A stretch of DNA of 64,000 bases from Anisakis pegreffii (GCA_035041965.1 JAPYMA010000381.1:62001-126000); one strand, 5' to 3'. Counted from the first letter of the stretch, positions 13,901-27,600 are shown. Translations and numbers: made by a program. The notes: a model not told the origin generated them from the letters alone.

Positions 13901-16900
13901 GGTGATACTTCAAGAATACAAGATAAATACATTGACAATGCATCTCATAAATTCTATCAAAATTCCAATATTTTATCTTCATGGACACACTTTAACAATA
14001 TCAACATTTAAAGTTTAAGCTTTTGAGAATTTTACATTGAACTATTTAAATAGGAAAACACAACTATGAATCTGTTTCAGTGAAATAAACAATCGCAAAA
14101 TTGAGAATTCTAACGATTATTCAATATAAAGAAATAAGAATGTGAAAGTTTACCGGATCAGGGAATTCCGTTTCCCAAGAGTTTTCGTTGAAAACTGGTT
14201 GGGCTCGATCCGAGAAGAGGTGAATGAAACCTGAAAGTACGATTACGATCAGCCAATAATTACCGATCGATCGGCTGCTGCAAACCATATCGCAAAATAA
14301 GAGCCGAGAAAAATGAGAGCCTGCGATCAGTTTTTTGGAATGCAAACTTACATTTCGAATCGAGACTTCTATGAATGGCAAATGAAACAACGAAACAATT
14401 TCAAATTCTTCACAAAAATGGAATAAACATTTTAAAAAACAACAATTAATTCCATGTTCACTTGCCTGTTTGGTCACCGAATGCGATGCACTGCCGTGAC
14501 GGGCTAATGTCCAGTGAAAATATCGCACAACCATTCGTATCCAACTGTATGGGAATCTGTTGACCAGTCTGATCGTTCAAATCCATCACTATCAATTCTC
14601 CTGCCTGAAATATCACCTCTTTTAATTCCACTGAATTCTCGAAGCCGTCAAATCGCTGATAATTTTCCCAGAATCACACATCAATATATAAGATTAGAAT
14701 GGAATTCAGCGCTTTCAATTCAAGAAATGTTTCATGCATTTTGAAATCACAAACAAATTCCCAAAAATAATCCAAAGTTTTTTAGAGGATGATGCACAAT
14801 GGTTTTGCAAAAAACAAAACAGACATTCTTAACAAAAGTCTCAAACAACAAAAATAAACAATAAAATTGAACTCGTTTGCTTCTCACCTGTGAAGACACC
14901 ATAATACGGTTGTCTGAATAAGACGGTAAGAAGCGACAAAAAGAGGGTGCAATTGGTAACGGTACTAATGGCATTGGTCGTAATGTTCTCAGATCATAGA
15001 CCATCAAAAACCGATCACCAGTCAGATTTCCCATCCTAAAATATTCCCCTCAATGATTTCTCATCAACGATTTTTCAGTGAAGCTCAATCAGATTCTATT
15101 TTCTACGAGATTCATTTCACGCTTCTCTCTGAAATTAGAAAAGAAATCAATGACAAGGAGGAAATCAAGGCTGCCCGGCCCCTACACCTCGTCGATCGAT
15201 GAATCAAAGTGATTTCCTGATCAGTGGAAAGATGAATGCTTACGAACAAAAAATACGTTATTGGTGATAATTAAGAGTTGTGATCAGCAGATCACACTTC
15301 TTTGATGAACATTTTTACGTTCATCCTAGTAACTTCTCACAACCAAAAATGAAATGTTTTCTTTAATTTGTCAAATTCAAAGGTAAACCAGCTCAAACGT
15401 GAACTAAACTGATGGCTGATTCAACATCAGAAAAATGAAATTTCCCAAAAGAAACTACCTCGGTGAATAACCGCAAGTGATCAGTTTATTTCCACAAACA
15501 TCAAAATCTGCGATAGCGCCTTGATGTGCTTGTAACGCTGAGATGGCGTCTATTGTTGTCAAATGTCGTAATGTTATCTGAAAATTATAACTTAATTTGA
15601 ACATTCTCACTCTCGAGAACATCTAAATGAACCGTTACTTATTACATGCGATTGAAACGAAGAATCTCATTGGTTCATTCCACAAGAACAAATATTTCAG
15701 TTCGCATTTTCAGCAGTTTCATTAGCAAAAACTTTTAGAAAATTGTTTTCATTTCGATCTGAGCACTCGTCTTTTGTTATCAATTCATTAATTGAACCAC
15801 TCGAAAGTTGTTTCAAAAGAGGGAAGAACACAACGAGGAGATGACATTAATTTAAAATAATCAAACGAATGAACGACACAAAAAATATTCAAAAATACTA
15901 CAAAAGCAAAAAAAAATCAACGAACATTTCCATCGGAATCTGAGCTGAATAAGAATTTCTGATTGGAGCGTAACGCCAAACAATTGCTCTGCTTCAGATG
16001 CACCTTAAGAAGAATAAAACTGTTATCAAAACACACTTCAGATGCAGATCCTCCCAACAGCAACAAATTATAAAAATGCGATGCGACAGTCTCTAGTGGA
16101 CTTTCGAATTTGACTTAAAATCAAAAAACTTTTACTTGACGGGACATTTTTTGCAAATATCCTAACTGAGAGCATTCCAAAAGTCAACTGTAAAATGTGG
16201 ACAAGTTTGAAGCACACTAAAATATTCTAACAACCGGTACAATTCAATGATACGCCTTGTGAATGGAGAGAATTTCGTGAAAATTAAACGGCGTGACTGA
16301 AAGTAAATATTCGAATGAACACTCCACTCACGATTCGTGCTTCTTTTTGGGTTTCCAAATCGAACTGAATGATTTTCATTTGATCGCCGCCCATCAGAAC
16401 AGTATGCGGTGCGTCGGCCAATTGATGTATACAGGTTAGGTCTGTCATATGTTCAGATCTGAATGGTTTTTTTTGTGATTGGCTTATTAGAAAACCATTC
16501 GGTTCGTTAACACAAATTCATAAAGCTCACGAATTCCATCAACACAACACAAGAGACTTTCAACTAAAATGATAAATAAACCGATATGACAGAAAATTCA
16601 ATTGCTTCATTCAAATCTTCAAAAAATTCACCGACTAAGAACCGAAAATCCAGTTAAATCAATCACATTGGATGATTTTCCTTAATATGCAAAACCTGAT
16701 ATCTTTTTTGAACTGATCATTACAATAACTAAAATTGTAATTAATCAAAAATTGAACAAATCTGGAGCTAAAGATGAAAGAAACACAAACAAACAATAAA
16801 GTGAGAAAAACGAACGAATGTGAAAAGAGCGAAATTCCTTGTCGTCGATTCGCTTTCAGCCGTTGTGCGGTTAGTGACAAAACCATCGATTCGGTGACTA

Positions 16901-18031
16901 GCAGAGATCTTACGTCAGATTGTGCTGATGATACGAATGCTGTGTATTTATCAAGTTGAGTACCATAGAACGACACGATTCTACCCTGAAATTTTTCCCA
17001 CTATAAGCACCCCAACACTTGAACAGAATAAATAAATGACGAATTTATTCTATCATTCTTATTCTAAATTGTATCATTTATATTCTGAAGAATCATTTTC
17101 TGCTTTTTAAAAGCTCCATTTCACATAAAATAAAAATTTCTAAGATCACATAATTTTCAACAACCAGACTTATTTTAATTCTACTGTCATGGGTTTCATT
17201 TGAGAGCGAATTCGGGCTTGAAATGAGCAAATCACATCAATAAAATTCTGGTGTTCATTCGAGCTGCTTGCACATTCTTTGGAAACGAGAAGAAACAACG
17301 AATCGTTTGTGAGAAGTCGGAAAACATGGAAATATTGAAAGGTGACGAGAGGCTAACTGACCGCACTATTGCCCGACCACAACAGTTCTTCATAGGGGTC
17401 AAACGTCAGCGCTGTAATCGGACTAGTTAGTGACGATGCTGTGTTTGACGACGTATGACTGAGTAATGCGAAGCCGCCTTCTGGGATCGGTACTGGTGTG
17501 TTAGACTGAAATTTTCGACAGGATTATTCTCTGGTCTTGCTTCGATCTCAACTTATGGTGGTACTTTTCCCGAATTTCATAATTCTCGATGCATTTTTGT
17601 AGTTATTCGATAGGAAAGGTGAGAATCTCAGTTATGTATATTCCAAAAACTTGACTGATTCGGTGGAACCACTGGACTGCAAACGAAAATATAACATTTG
17701 AATATTGCCCTCTTCATGAAACTTTTATAACAATGGCAACTTAATAAGAATATTTCAATCGAAATTTTCCGTCTTTCATCCGAACAACCTCATCACTATA
17801 TCGGTGATTGAGCTTCATATTTCCAGAATGCTTTCAATTAACTAGCTTATACGGTCACTCTGAGGTGATATTCGACAAGTAGACGATACTAGTCGAGTTC
17901 ACAAAAATAAAACCCACATTATCAGTTGGTAGATCAATGACAACTTGATCGCCACCGGCTGTAGGTGGTTCGAACATCACCGAATCTTTCTGCCCAACAC
18001 AAGGGCTGCCTACAATTAAGATTTTCGTCAT
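1964..18031 (-). CDS. pan2: PAN2, catalytic subunit of PAN2-PAN3 deadenylase (5' portion, partial)
   Basis: PAN2 is the nuclease subunit of the cytoplasmic PAN2-PAN3 complex that trims mRNA poly(A) tails. Exons (minus): 17918-18031, 17362-17505, 16816-16985, 16332-16458, 15459-15577, 14888-15035, 14466-14604, 14154-14230, 13428-13555, 2966-3126, 1964-2136. They total 1500 bases (500 codons) with every junction phase agreeing. PAN2 hallmarks in order: FDPYEELLWSG then GRIVSFYG (WD40 start), VLMGGDQMKIIQFDLE, FDVCGNKLITCGYSPR, GDRFLMVYDLRTLRPM, ISPSRQCIAFGDQTG, WETEFPDP, FLSDWPD, and the signature FVGYAPNPR leading into the PAN3-binding linker and YRRVYVRPSRYN. The pseudo-UCH and RNase domains are outside the window. 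The first exon (ATG at 18031) and its GTGGGT donor are the weakest part. The intron after 14466 uses a GC donor. The 10.3-kb intron 3127-13427 hosts a GPCR gene on the other strand. Confidence 0.93.
3127..7103. other. PAN2 intron left arm / upstream region of the nested GPCR
   Basis: Nothing coding is supported. A 106-codon minus-strand frame (3690-4010) and a 97-codon frame (6226-6519) have no matching splice sites or family resemblance. A short imperfect repeat of the ACAATAGACGAC type sits at about 3288-3342. The GPCR promoter should lie in the right part of this stretch, but I see no clear TATA box. Confidence 0.5.
7104..11862 (+). CDS. Rhodopsin-family G protein-coupled receptor (peptide-receptor-like), nested in a PAN2 intron
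   Basis: Exons 7104-7249, 8707-8901, 9862-10204 and 11212-11862 give 444 residues, with phases 2, 2 and 0 matching at each junction and GT-AG borders (three acceptors are TTTCAG-like). Seven membrane segments are visible. TM1 has a Gly-Asn pair (VGLTGNTCNLIVLLS); TM2 has ACAD, the conserved Asp; TM3 ends with GERV in place of DRY; TM5 has the usual Pro (LVLLPVFLV); TM6 has CQVP where CWxP is usual; TM7 reads INFFLFC where NPxxY is usual, followed by FRKQL. Asn-Val-Thr near the N-terminus is a glycosylation site. The cytoplasmic tail is long and carries a His-rich stretch (HHFHHHHHH) and an Asn/Tyr-rich stretch. The TM7 form resembles nematode FMRFamide-like peptide receptors, but the ligand cannot be assigned. 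The GTG just upstream is not needed as a start: ATG at 7104 is the first in frame after a stop. Confidence 0.88.
11863..13427. other. PAN2 intron right arm downstream of the GPCR
   Basis: The stretch holds the presumed 3' UTR of the GPCR on the plus strand and PAN2 intron on the minus strand. Frames at 12071-12361 and 13227-13421 are low-complexity or overlap one another, and are not supported as genes. Confidence 0.5.
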
Positions 18032-20062
18032 AAAGCATCTCTCCAAAAAAAAACAGAAGAAAGACTCTTCCAACGAACAAACAACCGTAAATAATAGTTA
18101 AAATGTGAGCAAAATTGCGAAACTCAAATCACGCTGTTTTGGCACATAAAAACCCGCTGTAAGTGGTGGCTCATGAAATCACGGATGCAGAAATCAATCA
18201 GCAACTTATGAAGATTTCTTGGCCCTGTCCGAAAAAAAATGAACAAATTGAAACGATTTAATTCAAAGGCTCAAGCAGAAGCTTTCCAATGCATCGGAAT
18301 ATTTCAACTACGATAAACTCATGGCTAGAATTTCTCATGGTTACCAGTACCAAATCAATACAACGAATCATCATTCATTAGAATTTTTCAAATCATCACT
18401 GTTTAATTCTCAAAAATGAGAGGTGCCATGTCTAGCTAACATACACCAATCAAAACTCCTCTCATCAATAATAAATTGAAACTAAATTTTCCACTTCAAA
18501 TCACATATTCATCAAAAACACACACAAATATTCTTTGATCATCTGATTTTTCTACCAAAAAAAAAGAACTCGACAAAACAATATCAAAAGATAGATTTCT
18601 AAGTTCAAAAGAGTGATGTTCGATGGATGAATGGCTGTTTGATATGTTCCATCTGAGCAGTGAACAGCTGAGAAATTTACTCGTTTGTTGATCATCACTG
18701 AAGAAAGCGTTGTTGGATTTGTTCAATGCTTACTGCATTTTGCAGTAATCCATTGAATGTATCAATCAAACCGAAGGCATTTTTTTGCCAAGCAAAAAAT
18801 GTCTATTGGAAAATAGAGATCACTGAAATTTGAAAGCTCGATTGCGAAAAGCGGATTTCGCGCACTATGGAAATGAAGTTGAATGACATCGCGGAAACTA
18901 ATGCAACTCAATAGTTTTATGCCTCACAAAAGTGAGACGGCACTTTAGGAGAGATCTTTGAATCAGTATCTTTGATGATTCGACTCGAGTGAGCATCTTT
19001 GAATTTAGAGGAGATTTCAGACTGAGACCAGTGTGTTTTGGGCATAAAAATCATTGGGTTGACTCCGAGTATAGTGTTGAATTGCACAGCATTAAAGTTT
19101 AAGCACATAAGATGAGTGGAACAATTGCTTTGAATCCATTTGATCAAATTAATGATTGTGGTTTGATATTGCTGCCTATCGGTGGCAAGGATTCTATGAG
19201 AAAGTTATATTTTCTGAAATTAGATTGCTGAGTTTGATGATAAATTCCTGGAAAATTTGTTCAGATATGTTCTTTCTGGTCGAAATTTTAAGCCGTAGCC
19301 TTTCGAGCCATAGCTTCTTCAAACGTACGATAGACACTTTTCGTGATGATCAATTCTTTGAAGTACAGAATGTGCCATTTTGAGATCAGATCATCCGCAT
19401 TCTCAGATCAAATGCACAAGCAGATAATTTTATATGCCAAGTTCCAAATGTTAGTTCCAAATGCTCAAGTTATTAAACATTACCTGATAGATTCGAAATA
19501 AAATTGCATTCTTGACTGAAAATCTGCCCTTCCCGAGACAGGATCCCAATTGTTTATCAATTCTTTTTGATGGAGATATCAAATCGACCAGGCTTGAGCC
19601 ACATTCACTCATCGCTCATAATGAAAAGATAACAATTTCATATTATCACATCATCATCTGAACAAAACCTTCATATATTTCTGATAGAACCTTCAGTTTC
19701 TGCAGTCAAAACACAGTTACTGCAAAGAGCACATTGAGCAAGCCACAAACTGTGTTTTGTTATGGATAAGGATACAGATTAAGAATAGCAGGACTATTCT
19801 TAACCTGTATTCTTATCTTCATGACTTGACTTAGATAATTTTCATCGGAAGTGCTACCAGGATGTTCATGTTGAGTTGGAGAGAATTGATCTCATTGAAT
19901 CGAGCTGAAACATCAGAATTTTTTGATGGTTACACTAGTTATATAATGAATACGTGTCATTCTTATCATAACCCTTGAATCGTCCTCATGATTCAGCTGA
20001 ATATTGTTTAATCACTAATCAACTAAAATCCTCCAATATCCTTCACTTCATCCACCTGTCAT
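18032..20062. other. Intergenic region between PAN2 and the p31comet-like gene
   Basis: Several minus-strand frames (18496-18726, 18917-19147, about 19290-19400) are open but lack convincing acceptor and donor pairs or family resemblance. An upstream non-coding exon or promoter of PAN2 may lie in the left part. No RNA gene was seen. Confidence 0.45.
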
Positions 20063-23000
20063 TTATAATATCTGATAGGGTTGAACTGATAGCAGAATCG
20101 GGCTCGGATGTCCTGAATGTAAGAGGTAAAGCCGGGGACGGATTCTTGAATTGCCCGAAGGCCCTGACCCAACCCTGATTTACGATAGTGTAATAATCGA
20201 AACCGCCTCAATTTGATACAATTACTATTTGATCTACCACTGTTCATTCGGAAATCGTAGAGGCAAAAGTGGAATGAATTGAATGAAACACGATAATTAG
20301 ATGCTCGGATTGATGAAATTTAACTAAGGATCTAAATATTATTTGCGCGACTATGATTCTCATCTCCACTACAATCTTATCAATTGATATCCTTGAGTGT
20401 TTAGGTTTGTGATTTTGAGTTTCAATTAATTGAACACTGAATATATTTTGTTAGCGTTTTGCAATTTATTCTCTAATTTGGGGCGTATCTTCTGATGAGG
20501 AAATCACCGAGCTGAATCGCATTATTTGAATGATTTCAATAATTACTATCAAAAGTTAATAACTGAACATTGTTATGGTAAGATTTTATGTTTTTATGCT
20601 CTGTTCCATTTGCAATTGTCAAGTTATGTAATTCTTTATTCAATTTCAAAATTTCAAACGGTAAACACGCAAATACAAATACACTTATCGTGGAACCTGT
20701 CCGGCCTGCTTTGCTACAGTGAGATCAACATTACAACAACAGATGCGATGATGAACTAATATAAGAATGCAATAAACATTGAGCACATATATCTAGCATG
20801 AACCCGCTTTCATTAAACTTTGGCGAAAGACTTAACCATAGAAAAGCAAATTCAGAGAAGCCAACCTACCTCAAGCTTCGATCTAAAGATCCTAAGATTC
20901 CAAATATCTCACAATCAAGTACTGATTTCAAAAAGGATTCAAAACAAACAAGATCATGGACATCGTGGTTAACTGAAAATTACGAAACAGCCTCAGCTCG
21001 CAGTCTCTTCGAACAGTTTTTCACAAGAGTGTCGAATTGATCGAGATAATTCAGATGAGCTATTTGATAAGTATTACGCCAGAACACTCTTTACAGTTTC
21101 GCTATCCTCAACGAATACCATGCAATCTGTATACAAGGAAGAGATCATCAAGTGATCGAACTGATTATTCGACCTTATCATTGTTAACACCCGTAATGAA
21201 CGAACATCTGAAGCTTCTGTGTTAGTCGGCCACAATTCTTCCATACAACGACACGCATCTGATAGGAGCGCCAACAACGTGCCCAACGCCACCTGGTGAG
21301 CCACTTCATCGTCGTCAACTTCAACCTTTAAAAAAGACACACTTCTGAAGATTTCTTCAGTGCAAAAAATGTTAGTCGATTGGAAGTATGTTGTTTCTAA
21401 ATTGTTTCAATATTGCCTCTTGAAAAATTTTGCTGCCATCATGAAAATTCTCTTCTTTACGATATATTTTAGGAGGTGATACATATTTCATATTTTCATG
21501 TTCTTCACTTAGAATTATTCTTGTGATTTTTTGATTTTGACGACGAGTGTTTGTGAAAAGATTCATAAGATATCATTATAGTAAAACGATGGTTTACAAT
21601 TAAGGTGTCAATTCGACTTTTTGCACAATGCAAATTGGCGCAGAAATCAGTGATTGCAGTGATTGTGTTTGTGCCACAATATCGTAAAGAAATCGATGAA
21701 AGTTGATCGATTGTAGGTCGGATATCGTTGGGCAGCTTTGACGGACGTTCGTGACGATACCATATAATCTGACAAAATACAACCGAAATAGTCTCGAACT
21801 CAAAACCAATTTCTCTAGCCGACTTCAGTCGAGACTTCAATTTATTTGGTTGGTTAAAGTCTTCGCTTGACAGTAACCTTTTTTCAACTTGTTTCCGTCT
21901 AAAGAAGGCAACTAATCGGGAGTGTGAAGCATATAGTCTCATTCGCAGCAAATATTTGCAACTGTTGTGATGGTAAACTCTCGAGTTTAATTACATTCGA
22001 GATTTCATTTACTTTATCCAAGCAATTGAGGCATGTATTTAGATTTAATTCAAGTATGAAATATTCATTCATGTTAGTCAACAAAACTTTTCAACTGTCC
22101 ATTTGAAACAGAAACTTTAAATTTGGTAAAAACACTAGAAAATTGAAAATTCATTAAAAAATCGAACGATATGCAACAAATGCTTCATAAGTTTATTTGA
22201 TTTAGTGCGCAACTGTAACAATCAGATAACTCACCTCTTTTGGCCTGTCGTTGCTGCCTCTTAAACACTCTTTCAAAAGTAATGCGAATGCTTCATCTCG
22301 ACTAAAGTCTTCTTTCGATGCGAATGCAATTAAAATTGCATTCTCAAACTGTGATTTAAACTTTACGCAAGCAAATTGTTGCATATTGCATACAGTTCAG
22401 TTATACATTCTCTTTATGGCATTGCCCTCTGGAATTGTTTTGATGAATTTGGTGAAAAGTGAAAAGTCATAAATTTTAAGTTGCGAAATCTGAAGTGGAG
22501 GTGGAAGATGACAACACGGAAAAAATTCTGAACGTGAAAAAGTGTAAAAATTTCACTGAAGAATCCATAAATTAAGTGAAACATTAAATGAAGCAGTGAT
22601 CATCTAAACAGGTAATACAAATCATTTGCAGTTTTTTCAAAGTGCCCGCCGCGCTTGTGCCGTTGTTACAGCTCTGCGTTGTTATAGCTGTATATCATGC
22701 TTTTGCGTAAAAAAGCGACAACTTTGATGAATGAATTTATGATAAATGTTTAGTGAAAAAGTTGGACTTTGAACGTTTTGAAGCGGTATTCTTTGGGTGC
22801 TTTTTGATCTCGAACACACAACACAAAATGCCGAGAAATATCACCGTTCAAGTTAAGATCACACAATAAGAATTGAGAAATGCTAACGGGTGAACGCATT
22901 ACCAGTTGAAACAAGTTCCGGCGCTAGAATGTAAATCAGTGCGCTGTTCGCATCTGGAATTGGAAAGGGAGAAGAAGCAAAATTGTGATATGAAAAGTAT

Positions 23001-23264
23001 CCACATCGTATGATTGATTTCAAACTATGTTTACTCGCATTCATTCATTTTATTCCGCAGAGATCTATCTATCTATCTATCTGCTTGAATATTAATGACT
23101 TTCATTGCGAGCTCACATTAATTACGCTCATAAATTGATCACTGCTTCTTAAAAGTTACCGGCGGCGTTTTCCTTTCTCTTTCAACGAAAACCGCCAACT
23201 GAATCAAGCAAACAAGCAAGTCACACTCTTCATTGAGGTGCGTAAAAACTCGATTCATCAACAT
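20063..23264 (-). CDS. Unrecognised 218-residue protein, possibly p31comet/MAD2L1BP-like
   Basis: Exons (minus) 23160-23264, 22235-22348, 21598-21768, 21247-21325, 20984-21059 and 20063-20174 total 657 bases: one frame from ATG to TAA with all phases (0,0,0,1,2) consistent. The best borders are the GTGAGT donor at 22234 and the TTGTCAG acceptor before 21768. The donors after 21247 (GTATGG) and 23160 (GTAACT) are weaker. The protein is mostly helical. Two patches recall p31comet, the MAD2-binding adaptor that recruits TRIP13 to silence the spindle checkpoint: KEIIWYRHERPSKLP (compare the conserved YQR-QLP patch) and RIRPRLYLLHSGHP near the C-terminus (compare RPKLNYRVPSRGHK). They occur in the right order, but the match is weak. 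The gene structure is more certain than the family. Confidence 0.5.
23063..23082. repeat. (ATCT)5 microsatellite
   Basis: Five perfect ATCT units lie just upstream of the first exon of the 20063-23264 gene, within possible intron or intergenic DNA. Confidence 0.9.
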
Positions 23265-24174
23265 TATGAGGAATTTTTTCCGGATAATTATGAAAATTAC
23301 CAAAGGAGATGTTCTGGTTTTGGGTTTACAAGATTTTGTGTTAAAATATCGAACACACGTATGAGAAGAAATGATTTCACATCGTTTCACAGCAAAATCC
23401 CGGTAATTCTCACTGATTGTGAGTGTCCGCCAATTCAATTGCATCTGTCACATTCAAGCGCATTCGTCAAAAGTGTCAGTCAGTTCAGTTTAACTCATCA
23501 TCTGATTTCAGTGACGAAATTAAACTTTTCTGAAAAGAGTCATCGTGCTGAGCGAACTAATGAATTCTCTTCATATGTTATTGCTTAAAATTTTTGCGAT
23601 TCTACTTCAATTACCACCGAAATATTGTTAGCAATTCTGCGAACACGAACGGTGGTTCAGTGTCATCATCGAATTATGATAGTCACCTTGAAATAACAAG
23701 TGCAATTTCAAGAGAACTTATTTGATTTTGAGAGGCGTTTGATTGGTACTCTGAAGTGTTGCACCTTGAAACAGGGTTTTATGCAAAACTCTTCCACATT
23801 ATTGCTAGTAATGATGGTTCGAAACGTGGTTTTTGCAGGTGAATCAACCGTAATTTCGTAATGTAATTAACGCTATCAGCTGTCATTGAATGTTATTTTC
23901 AGCAAAACTATTCTCATCACACACTTGAGAAAGTATCCTTGAGAACGAATAATTCGAATAATTGAAACTGGATTTTCCAAAGACTGATTCTAGTACCAAA
24001 AAAAAAACGAAGCATCCAATTCACAAAGTTTCATGCGCCAGTGCACATGAAAAAGTTTCATACTTCCAACCAGTAATTCCACTCCAATACCTCATAACTT
24101 CCAACAGACATTTTCGTTTTTTTTTATTATTTCGTGGATCATCTTCCGATTCTCCAGCACACCACTCGATAGAA

Positions 24175-24201
24175 TGTGTGTGTGTGTGTGTGTGTGTGTG
24201 T
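24175..24201. repeat. (TG)13 microsatellite
   Basis: A perfect TG dinucleotide run in intergenic DNA, likely polymorphic in length. It creates a spurious run of Cys-Val codons in one plus-strand frame. Confidence 0.95.
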
Positions 24202-24553
24202 CATTAGACAATTTTATGCTCGACTAATGATGGGCATTGACAAAAAAAATTGAACAGAAAAATTGCGATGATATATGAGTTATTCAAGTTGTTCGTTGAA
24301 AATTCGCATTCAGTGAAAGAACGCATGCGAATTGCCGTACCTTCTCAAATGTCTTCCATTGATGCTTAAAAATATTACAGGTTAACGTAGGCGAAAAATT
24401 ATACTCTCGTATGTTTATGGCTGCTATCCACAGAAACGTATTTGATTCATTGAGCTTTGAAAGATCAACTGATCGTGAGTAGCTTTCAGATCAACTGAGT
24501 GGCTTTGAAACAATTTCCTTTTGCTCGCCCGGAAGTGCACTCGTCTTTCGGCT

Positions 24554-24625
24554 GATTCGTGATAAAAGCATCGTTTCGTGATAATCATTGATTCGTGATC
24601 AAAGATTCGTTTCGTGATAATCATT
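24554..24625. repeat. 36-base tandem duplication
   Basis: Two adjacent 36-base copies (24554-24589 and 24590-24625), each beginning GATTCGTGAT and ending TTTCGTGATAATCATT, differ at only a few positions. They lie inside a minus-strand open frame (24424-24834) that I do not consider a gene. Confidence 0.85.
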
Positions 24626-27600
24626 GAAAAAATTGTTGAGTTCGCTTCGAAACGAACGATTAATGAAAGAATTGTAATAGTAACAAAGTAACTTTCATTG
24701 GAATGAACTAATTTCACTGAACGCAACAAATGAATTTTTGTCTGCCTAAAATAGCGGTATACAATAGAAATCTTTAGTCTCATTGCGAATTTTTTGCTCA
24801 CGATAATGTTTTCATTTATCACAGAATATGACATTTCTTAATTGAATGCGAACAGCAAGAATTTCCCATACTGCTGAAAAAGAGATATTCTCACACCGAT
24901 CATCAATCATCAGAAATATTCTCAAATATTTTCACACCGATTACCAAATTCCTCGAAGGTCGATTGATTAATTTTCATTACTTCTGTGGTGCTTTACAAA
25001 TTGTTTATGGTGGTGTTTTAAGTCTCTCTGATCTTTCGTGACTTTCTGAATGATCTTTATAGCATAAATGCTACTGATATGACGAACAAAATTTCAAATC
25101 AACTGAATAACAGAGTTATGAGAATACTGGGTAAACAGATGGATGGATGATAATGTTGTGTTTTTCAAGGAAATAAAAACAAAAGGTTTTATAGCAGCAA
25201 ACCAGTATGCTAATATTAATGTTGTTTGCTAATGCAACAGGTTAGTTGATGATTTTAACGATTCATGCACAGCAAATTCACTGATTTGCTGACTGATTTC
25301 CTGATAAGGACAACTTCTTTTCGTGGTTTTTGTTTGTTTCATCCCTGTGAATCGCTTTCTAGTGGATGGCGGTGTCAAATTGGGTTGAGAATTTCACTTT
25401 GAATCGTAGATGTCTGATAGAATCTACAGACGCACATATTCTCAGATGGAAAAATTTTGAAATTTCGTCTGTTTTTGTTTTTCCTCTTAGAATGGTTATC
25501 AAAGATCGCTAAAAAATGTACTTCATTCCATATTTTCGACAAGGAGAGGATTGCAACTGCTTGAAAGCGTTGTTGAACCAGTTTCAGTTTCAGAATTTTC
25601 ACTGATCCATCAGTTTAAAGAAAGGTACATGTGACCTCGTTTCATTACACAAACGCTGAAAATTTGTTCCAGCTAATGAAGACTGGAAATAAGCCATTTC
25701 TCCGTAAACAAACGGCACAAATATCTTGCGAAGAAACCATAGTAACGGAGATTTTATTACACCTTATACAATTTTTTTTCTAGAATTAATTTTTTTGATT
25801 CATGAGAGATCAACAAAAACACGGAATCATTTCGTAATCATTCGTTTCAGTTTGCTTCCTGATTCTTGTTTCCTTTCGTTTTACAATTTTTTGTGTTCGT
25901 ATGAGCGCCTGAACCTCAGCATCTTTGAAGGTTCGATTCAGTGAACATTACTGCAAAGATTGGTGGAGTAGCGGTTTTTGATACCGAAATTTAGAACATA
26001 AAGTGAACTCTTCGTGAACGGCTCTATAAGTGCATGATCACCTATAAAAATTAGGTATTGAACGAGTGCAAAAGCAATCTGCAAACGAGCACGACATATT
26101 AGCCTATCGCTCCCTCTTGTGGGCTATTATTTCAGTTTTCAACTGACCTCAGAATGAACCCTAACGTGTCTAGGCCAATCTTTTGATTGCAACATCGAAA
26201 CACTGACTGGCAATGATTTGTCCATAAATAATTATAATCGCTGATGATGCTGAATGACATCGTTGCAGCACCGTTCAATAGTGTAAACAAAATTTCGGTG
26301 GAAAAATGCAAAATAGCGATTTCAATTAGCAATGACGTTTATTCAACATCATCAAAAAAACATAATTAAATTAGTGTCAAAAAACATAAATCTCAAATTA
26401 ACGACAGCACTTTGAGAACATCACTGAATTTCACTATATTCACAGCGAAAAAGCAAGTGAATCAGTTCCACGACAGATGGATCATCAATGAATTGCAATC
26501 GAATCGTATCAAAATCCAGTTCAACCTTTCACATTGATGTTACGAGAGTCGTAATATCTTTATACCTACTTAGCGACTTCAAAAAATTGAAAAAATTTGT
26601 GATTTTAAGTAGAAGTGATGACAATTTTTGAGTTATGTTAACTCATCACCTATCTTAGAATTGGTTCATTCTGGTGGTCGTACAGCTGGATTACCATCGA
26701 ACTTTTGCACTTTCCTCGTCTTGCCGGGGAAGTTTTGCTGGGAATGACGAATCAGTGAAGAAGTTCTCTGCATGTTTCACAGTGACACACTAAATAATCA
26801 TCAATTTTTCATGATAATATATGATTGAAGCGACAACAAACCAAATAATTGTCACTCTGATAGAACAATTTAACATTGTCAGTGCATGATTGAAGACGTA
26901 CTAATTGTAAGTTTAATTACACAACATTATAAATGCATTACAATAAGAATCTATCTGTATGTACTCATTGAATGCTGGAATAGGCATTCAATCTGATAGA
27001 ATAATTCAAGTTTTTGTCAATCTAGCTCATTGTCGATGAGCACTTTCGTCTGATTTGAGTGAAAAAGTATTAATGGCACATTATGCGTCTCGAAATTATC
27101 ACTAGAAATTTCATCAGCCCTGTAATTACATGAAGAATGACAGTGGAAACAGCTTGAGTGATGATGTTCATCTAACACCATAATTTGACAGCTTATTGAA
27201 ACAGAGAGTAAGAAATGAGATCTTTGAGTGGATAAACTGATCATACCTCAATTGTTGTCGTGTGAGACCTATTAGGCTTTTCAATGGATGCTTTCATACC
27301 TTACAAAATCTAAGAATCATTGGTATTAATCCAAAATATTACATCAATGCATACTGTGCTGAAATCTGCAATGCATTAGTAATGTTCTACTGATATAATA
27401 TGGAACTGATATCTCTTAGCTTCATTCATCCCTTCCTGTTATTTAACGATGTATAAATCACTCTAGAAAAAATGCAGTTTAGAAATTGATTTAAAACTCA
27501 TTCCACAAATTGACTTATCTATTCATTCGTTTCGAATCATCAAAATTGAAGCAAAAAGGGACATTCGTATAAAAAGCAGCTTCAAGCAGCTCATCGCATT

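Noticed and set aside
14121..14534. 137-codon minus-strand open frame
   Set aside because: It overlaps two PAN2 exons (14466-14604 and 14154-14230), and only the 14154-14230 part is used in that frame. The rest is intron, as shown by the GC donor and TTTCAG acceptor.
24424..24834. 136-codon minus-strand frame
   Set aside because: Runs through a 36-base tandem duplication, has no domain-like features and lacks splice partners.
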